Origin: Alphaproteobacteria bacterium
Lineage (GTDB): Bacteria > Pseudomonadota > Alphaproteobacteria > Micavibrionales > UBA2020
Direction of reading: 5' to 3'
Length of the DNA stretch: 64,000 nt
Assembly: GCA_025934695.1 (NCBI GenBank)
Contig: JAICWS010000003.1
Coordinates: 310,001 to 374,000, forward strand
Below, piece by piece: positions 33,475 to 42,729 of this stretch. Both the position numbers and the translations under genes were made by a program. Numbering within the stretch: position 1 is the stretch's first letter; every line of letters starts with the position of its first letter. The notes below the pieces were generated by a model. The model was not told the origin of the DNA. It saw only the letters and a program-made list of their open reading frames with translations, and searched no databases.

Positions 33475-36002
33475 GCCTGAGCCTTGTATTTGCGCGACGC
33501 GAGCTGCGTGCAGGCCTCAGCGGCTTTTACGTCTTTATTGCCTGCCTGATTTTAGGTGTGGCCGGGATTGCGGGCGTGCAGTCGCTGTCGCGCGGGCTGG
33601 CGGAGTCGCTGCGCCACGATGGGCGCTATATCCTGGGCGGCGACCTCGCCTTTCGCACGATTTATAAGCCGCCGACACCGGAGCAGATGGCCTATATCCG
33701 CAAGCTCGGCAGTGTCTCTACCGTCGAACAGGTGCGCGCCATGGCGCGCCGCGGCGACGAAGGCAAGGCAACGCTGGTCGAGCTCAAGGGTGTCGACAAG
33801 CCCTATCCCCTCTATGGCCAGATGAAACTGGCCGATGACGCCGGGCACCCCTTGACGCAGACCGTGCAGGATCTTCTGAAAGACAATGGCGCGCTGGCGG
33901 AAAAAGAACTGCTGCCACGCCTGAACCTGCATGTCGGCGACAAAATCAGGATCGGCACCGGCACCTTTACCCTGCGCGGCGTCATCGCGAAGGAGCCCGA
34001 CCGCATCAGCGTCGAGAGTTATTCTCTGGCCCCGCGCCTGATGATCGGCGATGACGCTTTCGCGAAGATCGGCATGACCGGGGAAGGCAGCCAGGTTTAT
34101 TACGATACGCGGGTTTCGGTTCCCAATGCGAATGATCAGGCCGCGCTAAAAAAGTTGGCGGCGGCTGCGGAAAAGCAATTCCCGAAGGCCGCATGGAAAA
34201 TCCGCGACTGCTTCAACGCCAGCCCGCGCATCGGGGAGCTGATCAACCGGCTGGCGTTTTTCCTGACGCTGATCGGCCTGACCACGCTGCTGGTGGGCGG
34301 CGTGGGCATTTCGAACGCCGTGCGCGGTTATCTCGACGTGCGGCTCTCCCATATCGCGACGCTGAAATGCTTGGGCGCCACAGGTGAGTTCGTGTTCCGG
34401 GTCTTCCTGCTGCAGATCATGGCCCTCGCCGCCTTTGCGGTCGCGGCGGGCCTGGGCCTCGGCGCTTGGGGGGCGGCGATCGCCGGAAAACTGCTGACCG
34501 CGCGCCTGTCGGTGAGCGAAACAGCAGGGATTTACCCGGATGCGCTTGTCATTTCCGCCGTTTTCGGCCTTCTGACCGCCTTTTGCTTCAGCCTGTGGCC
34601 GCTGGGCAAGGCCGTGCGCGTCTCGCCGGCGGAACTGTTCCGCGACGCGGTCGTGCCTGGCGCAGGACGGCCGGATTCGACGGTTACCCTGGGCGTTATC
34701 GTGTCTGCGGGGCTGCTGGCCCTGCTCGCGGTCGCGACGGCAAGCGACCCGCTTTTCGCCCTGTGGTTCGCGTTTGCCTCCGCAGCTGTCTTCGCGGTCT
34801 TTTCGCTCTATGCAACGGGGTTGAAAAAACTGCTCCGCCGCGTGAAGTTGCCGGGGCGGCCCCTGCTGCGCATGGCGGTCGCCAACCTGCACCGCCCCGG
34901 TAATACCTCGTCCAGCATCATCCTGTCGCTGGGCTTAGGATTGACCGTTTTATCGGCGGTCGCGCTGATCCAGTTCAATTTTTCACGCCTGATCTCGGAC
35001 GATCTGTCGCAGGATGCGCCATCGTTTTTCTTCGTCGATATCCCGCCCCAACAGCGCGACGATTTCGTGAAGCTGCTGCAGTCCTATCCCGAAATGCGCG
35101 ACCTACGGATGACGCCCTCGTTCCGCGGCCGCATTTCCGCCGTCAATGGCGTCGAGGCCGAGAAGGCGCTCGTCGACAAGGGCCATGACTGGGTCATCCG
35201 CAGCGACCGCGGCTTCACCTACACGTCGACCCTGCCCGCGCACAGCAAAATCACGGAGGGCGACTGGTGGCCCGCCGATTATAAAGGCCCGCCGCTGATT
35301 TCCATTTCCACCGACGTCGCCAAGGCCTTTCATATCGGCGTGGGCGACAGTCTGACATTGACGGTATTGGGCATGGATATCACGGCGAAAGTCGCCAACG
35401 TGCGCGAGATCGACTGGGCCAGCTTCACGATGAATTTCGCCGTGACCTTCGCGCCGGGCGCGCTTGACGGCGCGCCCGCGACTTGGCTGGCGACCGTCAT
35501 CCTGCGCCCGCAGGACGAGGAAGCGGCGCAGACGAAAGTCGCGAAAGAATTTCCCGGTATTACTGCCGTGCGCGTGAAGGACGCGCTGGAAACGGCAGGC
35601 ACCATCATCGCCGCCATCGCGCAGGCCGTGCGCATCGCGGCGGGCGTGACGCTGCTGGCGGGATCGCTGGTGCTGGCAGGCGGCGTCGCCGCCTCGCGGC
35701 GGCGGCATGTGTATGACGCCGTGGTGCTGAAGGTGCTGGGCGCCGGGCGGCGGCGCATCCTGGCGGTGTTCCTGCTCGAATACGGGCTGACCGGCGTCAT
35801 CACCGTGCTGATCGCGGCCGTGCTGGGCACCATCTGCGGCTGGGCGATGTTGCATTACATCATGGACATGCCCTGGAAGTTTTCAGTGCGGCCCCTGATC
35901 GCGGTCGCGGTCTTGAGCCTCGGCATCACCTTGCTGGCGGGCTTTTCGGGCACTTGGGCGGCTCTGCGGCACAAACCAGCCGCTTACCTGCGCGCGCAGT
36001 AA
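33471..36002 (+). CDS. ybbP: ABC transporter permease, YbbP type (FtsX-like)
   Basis: An 843-residue inner-membrane permease. The first helix (FYVFIACLILGVAGIAGVQS) is followed by a periplasmic domain, then an FtsX-type block (LIGLTTLLVGGVGISNAVRG), a central helix pair, a second periplasmic domain and a final FtsX block ending AALRHKPAAYLRAQ. The domain order is that of E. coli YbbP. It overlaps ybbA by four bases. Confidence 0.92.
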   Translation: MSLSLVFARRELRAGLSGFYVFIACLILGVAGIAGVQSLSRGLAESLRHDGRYILGGDLAFRTIYKPPTPEQMAYIRKLGSVSTVEQVRAMARRGDEGKATLVELKGVDKPYPLYGQMKLADDAGHPLTQTVQDLLKDNGALAEKELLPRLNLHVGDKIRIGTGTFTLRGVIAKEPDRISVESYSLAPRLMIGDDAFAKIGMTGEGSQVYYDTRVSVPNANDQAALKKLAAAAEKQFPKAAWKIRDCFNASPRIGELINRLAFFLTLIGLTTLLVGGVGISNAVRGYLDVRLSHIATLKCLGATGEFVFRVFLLQIMALAAFAVAAGLGLGAWGAAIAGKLLTARLSVSETAGIYPDALVISAVFGLLTAFCFSLWPLGKAVRVSPAELFRDAVVPGAGRPDSTVTLGVIVSAGLLALLAVATASDPLFALWFAFASAAVFAVFSLYATGLKKLLRRVKLPGRPLLRMAVANLHRPGNTSSSIILSLGLGLTVLSAVALIQFNFSRLISDDLSQDAPSFFFVDIPPQQRDDFVKLLQSYPEMRDLRMTPSFRGRISAVNGVEAEKALVDKGHDWVIRSDRGFTYTSTLPAHSKITEGDWWPADYKGPPLISISTDVAKAFHIGVGDSLTLTVLGMDITAKVANVREIDWASFTMNFAVTFAPGALDGAPATWLATVILRPQDEEAAQTKVAKEFPGITAVRVKDALETAGTIIAAIAQAVRIAAGVTLLAGSLVLAGGVAASRRRHVYDAVVLKVLGAGRRRILAVFLLEYGLTGVITVLIAAVLGTICGWAMLHYIMDMPWKFSVRPLIAVAVLSLGITLLAGFSGTWAALRHKPAAYLRAQ

Positions 36003-36063
36003 GGCGCTGCATTGCCATTTGCGCTCTCGTCGTTATACTTGACGCCTGAAGGGGAAAATACCG

Positions 36064-36801
36064 ATGGCCGACACGCCCGCGAAACCATCCGTGCAGGACG
36101 CCGCCGCGAAGCTGAGCAACAGCGATCCCGGATTGCAGGATTTCCTGCGCCATGTCTATAATACGATGTGCCTCGGCCTCGTCATCACGGGCTCGGTCTC
36201 ATTTCTCGTCTCGCATATCACCAGCGTTTCGCACGTCCTGTTCAGCTTTCCGATGTTCCTGGTCACCGTGTCGCTGCCGGTCATCTTCGCCTTTTTCGGC
36301 TTTACGCCGGAGCGCATTTCGACCATGCCGCCCGAGAAGGTGAGCTTTATCTTCGCCGCCTATTCCGCCGCGATGGGCCTGTCGGTGTCCTGCATTTTCT
36401 GGTTCGTGTCGTTGAACGTGACGGCGCGCATGTTCTTCGTCACCGCCGCGGCTTTCGCCGTCACGAGCCAGTACGGCTTAGGTCTTAAGCGCAACGTCGG
36501 GGACATCCTCTCGTTCGGCGTCATGGTGGCGAGCGGGTTGTTCTTCACGTTGGTGGCGAACTTCCTGCTGCATGCGACCGTGTCTTATTACATCATCTGC
36601 ATCGTGGGCATGCTCGCCTTCGCCGGCATCGCGGTGTGGGAAACCCATGTGCTCAAGGAAGAATATGTGGCCTTCCGCGGCACCAAGGGCGCCAAGGACC
36701 GTATGGCCATCGCGGGGGCGCTGTTGTTCTACCTGACCTTCGTCGGCATCTTCCAGTACATCCTGAACTTCGGCTTCATGCAGGTCCGCCAGCGGCGCTA
36801 A
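36064..36801 (+). CDS. Bax inhibitor-1 / YccA family membrane protein
   Basis: A 245-residue protein with about seven hydrophobic helices. LRHVYNTMCLGLVITGSVSF opens the domain and FRGTKGAKDRMAIAGALLFYLTF, followed by NFGF, closes it, matching the BI-1 family (UPF0005). Members are linked to calcium or proton leak and to FtsH, but the role is not fixed. AAGGGG lies 10 bases before ATG 36064. Confidence 0.93.
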   Translation: MADTPAKPSVQDAAAKLSNSDPGLQDFLRHVYNTMCLGLVITGSVSFLVSHITSVSHVLFSFPMFLVTVSLPVIFAFFGFTPERISTMPPEKVSFIFAAYSAAMGLSVSCIFWFVSLNVTARMFFVTAAAFAVTSQYGLGLKRNVGDILSFGVMVASGLFFTLVANFLLHATVSYYIICIVGMLAFAGIAVWETHVLKEEYVAFRGTKGAKDRMAIAGALLFYLTFVGIFQYILNFGFMQVRQRR

Positions 36802-36877
36802 AGCGTGTCGTTACCGTAATTCAATGAATAAATTCAGGAGATTGCCGCATTTTTTACGCGGGGGACGGCGATTCCTC

Positions 36878-36906
36878 TTGAATCCCGGCCCGAGCCGCAT
36901 TATGGT
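36878..36906 (+). promoter_or_regulatory. Candidate promoter of tRNA-Ala
   Basis: TTGAAT, a 17-base spacer and TATGGT lie 25 bases before the tRNA 5' end. The spacing is ideal, and each box matches the consensus at four of six positions. Confidence 0.5.
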
Positions 36907-36931
36907 CATTTCGCTTGTTTCCCAAGCACGT

Positions 36932-37007
36932 GGGGCTGTAGCTCAGCTGGGAGAGCGCCTGCATGGCATGCAGGAGGTCGACGGTTCGATCCCGTTCAGC
37001 TCCACCA
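36932..37007 (+). tRNA. tRNA-Ala (anticodon GGC)
   Basis: A 76-base cloverleaf with encoded CCA. The acceptor GGGGCTG pairs with CAGCTCC (one G-U), the D arm is GCTC/GAGC, the anticodon stem is CCTGC/GCAGG around loop ATGGCAT (anticodon GGC), and the T arm is GACGG/CCGTT with loop TTCGATC. Identity as Ala is supported by the anticodon and by the G-U pair G3-U70. Confidence 0.97.
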
Positions 37008-37043
37008 ACCTACGCTTTCATTAAATTTATAACTTGTAGGTTG

Positions 37044-37072
37044 TCCGCCGTAGCTTTAGCGAAGGCGGACCG
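37044..37072. repeat. Short palindromic hairpin after tRNA-Ala
   Basis: GTCCGCC and GGCGGAC frame a CGTAGCTTTAGCGAA-like core (approximate limits), giving a stable stem about 40 bases beyond the tRNA. No T tract follows, so it is more likely a dispersed palindrome than a terminator. The rest of the 150-base gap shows nothing clear. Confidence 0.45.
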
Positions 37073-37158
37073 GTCCAGCTGCGCCGAGCTTCGGTTGGCA
37101 CGACACCCTCTTTCATAAACGTTGGATTTTTTCCATCGGAACCCGTTAGAATCCCGGC

Positions 37159-37782
37159 ATGACTATTTCATCAAGCGCGATCGCGGCCATCTGGACCCCC
37201 AAACGAATTCATCTCGCTGCGGAAAAAATTCATGCGATGAAGAACGTGCATTTCGCGGCGACGACGTTGTTGCCGGGCGAAACCTTCGACGCGCTCGGCA
37301 TCATCACCGCGGCGCTCGAGGACGACGCAGACTTTCCCGATCGCGTCGACGCGGTAACCGCCGCCCTGCTCGAACCGCTGACGGGTGCTATTGACGCGCT
37401 GCAGGCGTCGCGCCCCGAGGATTTCAAGAAACTGGCAGGCCGGGACGCGCTCGACATGCTGTTCATCGCCAAGAGCGAGGGCCAGATGACCTTGATCCGC
37501 AGCGCCTTCCGGGCGAAGCGGCGCGGCAAGGGCGTGCTGCTGGACCTACGCCGCGCGCAGTATCCGAATGCCACGACCGACGTGGGTAGCCAGGATCTGC
37601 TGACGGCAGGCCTCGACGAGGCCACCGCTGCCCGGTTCAAGAGCGCCACAACCGCGCAGGAAGCGCTGGTCTATCCCGAAAAGACACTAGCGAAGTTCCG
37701 CGACATTGCGGCGAAGGACGCGCCTCTTGAGGTCGTCAAATTGTCCGACGCCGGCGCCGAATATTCCAAAATCGACGGCTGA
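37159..37782 (+). CDS. Unknown 207-residue soluble protein
   Basis: A mainly helical protein without signal peptide, membrane segment or cysteine. It shows long amphipathic stretches (RIHLAAEKIHAMKNVHF and DAVTAALLEPLTGAIDALQ) and a basic patch (FRAKRRGKGVLLDLRRAQ). Alternation of Ala and charged residues suggests a compact helical fold. It is flanked by tRNA-Ala and the UbiA gene with gaps of about 130-150 bases, so it is probably a single-gene unit. I do not recognise the family. Confidence 0.7.
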   Translation: MTISSSAIAAIWTPKRIHLAAEKIHAMKNVHFAATTLLPGETFDALGIITAALEDDADFPDRVDAVTAALLEPLTGAIDALQASRPEDFKKLAGRDALDMLFIAKSEGQMTLIRSAFRAKRRGKGVLLDLRRAQYPNATTDVGSQDLLTAGLDEATAARFKSATTAQEALVYPEKTLAKFRDIAAKDAPLEVVKLSDAGAEYSKIDG

Positions 37783-37912
37783 TAAAAACTGTGGTGGGTC
37801 ATTTCCCCTAACGTGAGGGCTTTTCCCTATTCCCGGAAGCACCTATGGCTTTTCGCCGCCCCATCCACTATTTTAGCTAAGGCCTTTTAATCACAGCCGG
37901 AAAGCCGCCCGT

Positions 37913-39370
37913 TTGACTGCCGATCCATCGACAGAATCCGCGCCGACCACGCCCCTGATCGTCGATCTCGACGGGACGCTGACGCTGTCGGATACCTCGT
38001 TCGAGAATTTCATCGTCGCCCTGAACAAGTCGCCGCTGGCGACCTTCCTGACCCTGGCCAAGCTGCGCAAGGACACGAGCTACGTCAAGCGCCAGCTGGC
38101 CTGCCTGTCGACGCTCGACGTCAAGACCATCCCCTACCGTCCCGACCTGATGGACTACCTGAAGGCGGAAAAGGAACGGGGACGCGAAATTCACCTCGTT
38201 ACCGCGGCAGATCAGTCGATCGCAGCCGATGTCGCCGACCATACCGGCATTTTCACCACCGCGGTCGGCAGCACACCGGGCCTGAACCTGAAGGGCGCCA
38301 ATAAACTCGCCTTTCTCAAGAAGACCTTTCCGCAGGGCTTCGACTATATCGGCGACAGCATGGCGGATCTTACCATCTGGCAGGAAACGCGCGTGGCACA
38401 CATCGCGGGCAACGTGCCCAAAATGTCGCGCCTCGCGAAAGATAAAAATATTTCGGTGGGCCGCACCTTCGCCAATGCCACAGCCTTGGGGCCGCGCACC
38501 TGGGTCAAGGCGCTGCGCGTGCACCAGTGGGTCAAGAACGCGCTGATCGTCGTGCCCTGGGGTCTGGCCGGCGATTTCGAGCCCCAGCCGCTGATCAAGC
38601 TGATCGCGATTTTCTTCATCTTCAACATCGTGGCCTCCTCGACCTATCTGCTGAACGATTTGCTGGACCTGCGCCATGACCGTGCGCATCCAACCAAAAA
38701 GCGCCGCCCCTTGGCAAGCGGCACGCTGCCCGCCACCACGGCGCTTCTGTTCATCGTCACGGCGATGCCGGTGTCGCTGCTGCTGATCGCCATATTGTCG
38801 TTCCCGGCAGCCGTGTACGTCGTCTGCTATATTACGCTGACGCTGCTGTATTCCTTCATGCTCAAGAAAGTCGCCTTCGTCGACGCTTTCTGCCTGGCCA
38901 CGCTGTTCACGCTGCGCATCCAGATCGGCGTCGCGGCGCTTGACGTGCCGATATCGAACTGGCTGCTGGCCTTTTCGTGCCTGTTCTTCCTGTCGCTCGG
39001 CCTTGCCAAGCGGCACCTGGAGGTGCTGAAGGCGGGCAACGACGCGGGCTACACGGCGGCGGGCCGCGGCTACCGCCCCGAAGACTGGCCGATCACGCTG
39101 GCCTTCGGCGTCGCCTCGGGCCTCTCGGCGATCATCATCATGATGCTGTTCATCCAGGAACAGGCGCAGTTTCCGGCAAAATACCCTTCGCCCAAGTGGC
39201 TGTACGTGATCGCGGCCTGCCTGCTGCTGTGGATCATGCGCGTCTGGCAGTTCTGCCACCGCCGCCAGTTGGACGACGACCCGATCGTCTTCGCCATCAA
39301 GGACCGCACCTCGCTGGCGCTCGGCGCGGTCACGGGCGCGGCCTTCCTTCTTGCCCATACGCCGTGGTGA
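37913..39370 (+). CDS. HAD-phosphatase / UbiA prenyltransferase fusion protein
   Basis: A 485-residue fusion. Residues about 14-200 are a HAD-like phosphatase: the nucleophile motif IVDLDGTLTLSD, HLVTAADQ, and GDSMADLTIW. From about 205 a UbiA-type integral-membrane domain follows: LRVHQWVKNALIVVPW, NDLLDLRHDRAHPTKKRRPL (first Asp-rich motif) and a later KRHLEVLKAGND-like second motif. This branch resembles decaprenyl-phosphate phosphoribosyltransferases and their HAD phosphatases. It probably attaches a sugar phosphate to polyprenyl phosphate and removes the phosphate. Only TTG 37913 can start the frame. It leads a run of five genes. Confidence 0.85.
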   Translation: MTADPSTESAPTTPLIVDLDGTLTLSDTSFENFIVALNKSPLATFLTLAKLRKDTSYVKRQLACLSTLDVKTIPYRPDLMDYLKAEKERGREIHLVTAADQSIAADVADHTGIFTTAVGSTPGLNLKGANKLAFLKKTFPQGFDYIGDSMADLTIWQETRVAHIAGNVPKMSRLAKDKNISVGRTFANATALGPRTWVKALRVHQWVKNALIVVPWGLAGDFEPQPLIKLIAIFFIFNIVASSTYLLNDLLDLRHDRAHPTKKRRPLASGTLPATTALLFIVTAMPVSLLLIAILSFPAAVYVVCYITLTLLYSFMLKKVAFVDAFCLATLFTLRIQIGVAALDVPISNWLLAFSCLFFLSLGLAKRHLEVLKAGNDAGYTAAGRGYRPEDWPITLAFGVASGLSAIIIMMLFIQEQAQFPAKYPSPKWLYVIAACLLLWIMRVWQFCHRRQLDDDPIVFAIKDRTSLALGAVTGAAFLLAHTPW

Positions 39371-39371
39371 T

Positions 39372-40424
39372 ATGATGGCAGAGGTTACGCATCTGGTCAC
39401 GGGCGGCTCGGGCTATTTCGGCGAAATCGTCGTGGCGCGTTTGCTGAAAGACGGCGCGCGGGTGCGCATCTTCGACCTCAACGCCCCCGAGACGACGGAC
39501 GAGCGCGTGTCTTTCGTGCAGGGGGATATCCGTGACATTGCCGCCGTGCAGGCCGCCTGCAAGGGCGTGGATACGGTCTTCCACAATGTGGCGCAGGTGC
39601 CTCTCGCCCGCGACAAGGATTTATTCTGGTCGGTCAACCGCGACGGCACGCGCAATATCGTCGATGCCTGCCGCGCGCAGAATGTGCGCAAGCTGGTTTA
39701 CACCTCGTCAAGCGCCGTTTTCGGCGTGCCGAAATCAAACCCGGTGACCGAAAGCACGGTGCCCACGCCCGCCGAGGACTACGGGCGCGCCAAGCTGGCC
39801 GGCGAAGATATTTGCCGCGAGGCTTCGGCCAAGGGGTTGGACGCCAGCATCATACGCCCGCGCACGATCCTGGGCCACGGGCGCCTGGGCGTTGTGCAGA
39901 TGCTGCTGGACTGGGTGTCGCGCGGCCTCTGCGTGCCGGTGTTCGGCAAAGGCGATAATATCTATCAGTTTGTGCATGCCGACGATCTCGCCTGGGCCTG
40001 CGCCGCCGCGGCGAAACGCAAAGGCCCAGAGCTTTACAACATCGGCGCGGGGCAGTTCGGCACGATGCGCGAACTTCTCGAGGCCGTGTGCCGCCATGCC
40101 GGGACGGGCGCGAAGGTGAAAAGCCTGCCCATGAAACCGGCGGAACTGGCGGCCAATGTCGCGTCCAAACTGGGCCTGTCGCCGCTCGGCCCCTATCACG
40201 CGCTGATGTACGGGCGCTCGCTGTGGTTCGATATTTCGAAGGCGGAAAAGGAACTCGGCTACAAGCCGCAATGGTCGAACGAGCGCATGATCTGCAACAG
40301 CTATGACTGGTACATGGCGCATCGGGACCGTCTTAAATCCACCGGCGCGTCGCATCATAAGTCGGCCTTGAAAAAAGGCGTGCTGGCCTTCCTGCCCTAT
40401 TTCCTCAAGGTGCTGCCCTCATGA
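39372..40424 (+). CDS. NAD-dependent epimerase/dehydratase (extended SDR)
   Basis: A 350-residue Rossmann enzyme. LVTGGSGYFGEIVVARLL binds NAD(P), and the catalytic Ser and YxxxK lie in YTSSSAVFG and DYGRAKLAGE. Members act on nucleotide sugars or 3-beta-hydroxysteroid-like substrates. In this cluster a lipid-linked sugar is a plausible substrate, by inference. Start ATG 39372 or 39375 directly follows the UbiA stop. The end overlaps the SMR gene (ATGA). Confidence 0.88.
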   Translation: MMAEVTHLVTGGSGYFGEIVVARLLKDGARVRIFDLNAPETTDERVSFVQGDIRDIAAVQAACKGVDTVFHNVAQVPLARDKDLFWSVNRDGTRNIVDACRAQNVRKLVYTSSSAVFGVPKSNPVTESTVPTPAEDYGRAKLAGEDICREASAKGLDASIIRPRTILGHGRLGVVQMLLDWVSRGLCVPVFGKGDNIYQFVHADDLAWACAAAAKRKGPELYNIGAGQFGTMRELLEAVCRHAGTGAKVKSLPMKPAELAANVASKLGLSPLGPYHALMYGRSLWFDISKAEKELGYKPQWSNERMICNSYDWYMAHRDRLKSTGASHHKSALKKGVLAFLPYFLKVLPS

Positions 40425-40774
40425 ATAAAATGGCACTGATTTTAGTCCTGCTGGCGGGCGTCAATTCCTGCGCCGGCAACCTGTTGCTGAAAGCCTCGCG
40501 CAAGGGCCTCGCGGTGGATGCGACCTTCATTCAAAAGATGCTGTCGCCGCTGTTCATCTCGGGCATGTTCTTTTATGTCGTCAACGTCATCCTCTTTGCC
40601 AAGGCCCTTGAAACCTCGGATGTTTCCATCGCCTATCCGGTGCTGGCGGCGAGCGGCTTCGCCTTTTTGACGATCGCGGCCTATTTCCTGTTCAACGAGC
40701 CGTTTACGGCATCCAAGCTCGCGGGCCTTGGCCTGACGACGCTGGGCATTTTCCTGCTGGCCCGCGGCGGGTAG
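40421..40774 (+). CDS. Small multidrug resistance (SMR/EmrE-like) membrane protein
   Basis: A 117-residue protein with four hydrophobic helices and little else. NLLLKASRKGL and AKALETSDVSIAYPVLAASGFAF resemble the SMR/ArnE-ArnF type, where helix 3 carries SxAYPV. In lipid-linked sugar clusters, such proteins serve as flippase subunits, so a role in moving the product across the inner membrane is plausible. The canonical EmrE glutamate in helix 1 is missing, which argues against a drug-proton antiporter. Confidence 0.78.
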   Translation: MNKMALILVLLAGVNSCAGNLLLKASRKGLAVDATFIQKMLSPLFISGMFFYVVNVILFAKALETSDVSIAYPVLAASGFAFLTIAAYFLFNEPFTASKLAGLGLTTLGIFLLARGG

Positions 40775-40790
40775 AGAACGGATTAAAGGA

Positions 40791-41210
40791 ATGTTTACCC
40801 TGCTTGTCACCGATTGCCTGATTCCGAACGACTGGCCGTTGCCGGAAGGCGAAGCGCGCAAGGCCGCCGTCGCGCGCGCCGCCGCATTCGTCCGCACCGC
40901 GCGTTCTTCTGCGCCCTTCTTTATCAGCTTCCCCATGCGGGTGGGCGGGTTGGTGCTGGCCTGCTGGATCCTGCTGCTGGTCCCTTCGGTTCATAAGCAA
41001 GGCAACCGTTATCAAAAAGCGGCGAAAGCGATTGCGATTTTTGAAAAGATATTGGGTCCGTGCCGGGCGATCGTGCGGCTTTACCGCTCGACCGCCTTCT
41101 TAAGCTATTTCGGCGACGATGCTGTGCTGCCCGCGATGGGCGCGGAAGATGGCCGCACGCGGCAGGATAATTTCCGCGCGAAGCGGCGGGAGGCGGGCTA
41201 TGGCGCTTGA
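40791..41210 (+). CDS. Unknown 139-residue protein with one membrane helix
   Basis: One clear hydrophobic segment (VGGLVLACWILLLVPSV) lies at about residues 51-68, flanked by an Ala/Arg-rich N-terminus and a basic C-terminus. The only ATG, at 40791, directly abuts AAAGGA, so the real start may differ. The stop overlaps the GMC oxidoreductase start by 11 bases. Its place in the run suggests a helper role. Family not recognised. Confidence 0.6.
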   Translation: MFTLLVTDCLIPNDWPLPEGEARKAAVARAAAFVRTARSSAPFFISFPMRVGGLVLACWILLLVPSVHKQGNRYQKAAKAIAIFEKILGPCRAIVRLYRSTAFLSYFGDDAVLPAMGAEDGRTRQDNFRAKRREAGYGA

Positions 41211-42696
41211 AACCATCAACCCGCAAACGAAACTGGAAGCCGATGTCGTCATCATCGGTTCGGGCGCCGGCGGCGCGTCGGTCGCCGATGTGCTGACGAA
41301 AGCCGGCATCGACGTTATCATGCTCGAAGAAGGTCCCTCGGTGCCCGCGGAACAGGCGCCCGAGACGACGGCGAAAGCCTTTACCGTTGCCTGGCGGCAC
41401 GCCGGGATTACGGCGGCGCTGGGCCGCCCGCCGGTCGCCTATGGCGAGGGCCGTTGCGTGGGTGGCGGCACCGAGATCAATGCCGCGATCTTCCAGCGCA
41501 CCTCGGACGAGCTGCTGGCCGAATGGGCGCAGCGTTTTAAAATTTCGGAATTCTCGCCCGAGGCCATGAAGCCTTATTATGACCGCGCCGCCTCCGTCGT
41601 GAACGCGAGCCTGACCCAAGGGCCGCCGGGACGTCCGACCGACATCCTGATCGAGGCGGGCCGCGCGACGGGCTGGAAAACCTCGATGCTCGAACGCTCG
41701 CAGCGCGGCTGCGTGGGCACCAACGCCTGCCCCAACGTCTGCCCGACGGGCGGCAAGCAATCGATGTCGCGCACGCTTTTACCGCAGGCGCTGAACCGCG
41801 GTCTGCGCCTGTTCCCTGATATACGGGTGCGCAACATCCGCCTCGAGAACGGCCAGGCTGCCGGCGTGGAGGCCGAGGCCCGCGACGGATCGGCCCAATA
41901 TTTCGTCCGCGCCAAGACAGTCTTCGTTTGCGCGGGCGCGATCCAGACCCCGGCCTTGCTGCAGCGTTCGGGCATCGGCGGCGCCATCGGCCGCACGCTG
42001 CAGATGCATCCGACCTTCAAGGTCATCGCCGAATGGGACGAGCCGGTGAACGCGCATCTGCACCGCCATCCACTGGCCGCTATCACGGAATTCATGCCCA
42101 ATCAGCGCATCGGCGGCTCGGTCTTTTCGCCGGGCACTTTCGCGCTATCGCTGGCCGAGGACTGGGAGAACCGCAAAAACCTGCTGCAGCGCTGGCAGCA
42201 TTTCGGCATCTATTACGGCATGATCCGCCCGCGCGGACAAGGCGCGGTGCGCGCGCTCCCCATCCTGCGCGATCCCTTGGTGTCGTTCCGCCTGACGCAT
42301 GGCGACTGGCAGAATCTGACAGAGATTTCCGGACGCTTGGGCGAAGCGATGTTCGCCGCAGGCGCGCGGCGCGTTATTCCGTCCATCACCGGGCATCCCG
42401 GCTGGACGACGATGGCCGAGCTGCGCCGCGACTTGCCGCTGAAACTGCCGCCCGGGCGCACCAACCTGATGACGGTGCACCTGTTCGGTTCCTGCCCGAT
42501 GGGCGAGAACACACAAGCCTGCGCCGTCGACAGCTTCGGTCGCGTGGGCGGCATCGGCAACCTGGTCGTGGCCGATGCAAGTCTGATCCCCGAAGCGCCC
42601 GGCGTCAACCCGCAGGGCACAATCATGGCCCTCGCCTTCCGCGCCGCCGAAGCCTGGCTGGCGCAGGGTGCCCGCAACGTTTCCGCCGCCGCATAG
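41200..42696 (+). CDS. GMC-family FAD-dependent oxidoreductase
   Basis: A 498-residue flavoprotein without signal peptide. FAD is bound by DVVIIGSGAGGASVADVL, then EGRCVGGGTEINAAIFQR (a GMC signature), and a C-terminal NLVVADASLIPEAPGVNPQ block. TVHLFGSCPMGE supplies the expected active-site region. Cys-rich CVGTNACPNVCPTGGK is typical of the bacterial alcohol/sterol-type branch. ATG 41200 follows GGGAGG. It is the last of five genes with UbiA and epimerase, so a lipid-linked sugar or polyprenol-type substrate is possible. Confidence 0.9.
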   Translation: MALETINPQTKLEADVVIIGSGAGGASVADVLTKAGIDVIMLEEGPSVPAEQAPETTAKAFTVAWRHAGITAALGRPPVAYGEGRCVGGGTEINAAIFQRTSDELLAEWAQRFKISEFSPEAMKPYYDRAASVVNASLTQGPPGRPTDILIEAGRATGWKTSMLERSQRGCVGTNACPNVCPTGGKQSMSRTLLPQALNRGLRLFPDIRVRNIRLENGQAAGVEAEARDGSAQYFVRAKTVFVCAGAIQTPALLQRSGIGGAIGRTLQMHPTFKVIAEWDEPVNAHLHRHPLAAITEFMPNQRIGGSVFSPGTFALSLAEDWENRKNLLQRWQHFGIYYGMIRPRGQGAVRALPILRDPLVSFRLTHGDWQNLTEISGRLGEAMFAAGARRVIPSITGHPGWTTMAELRRDLPLKLPPGRTNLMTVHLFGSCPMGENTQACAVDSFGRVGGIGNLVVADASLIPEAPGVNPQGTIMALAFRAAEAWLAQGARNVSAAA

Positions 42697-42729
42697 AAAC
42701 CACGTCAACCCTTTCCTCGTTATATCATC

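Noticed and set aside
37877-39400. 507-codon frame antisense to the HAD-UbiA gene
   Set aside because: Shadow frame rich in Arg, Gln, Asp and His; the sense strand has clear HAD and UbiA motifs.
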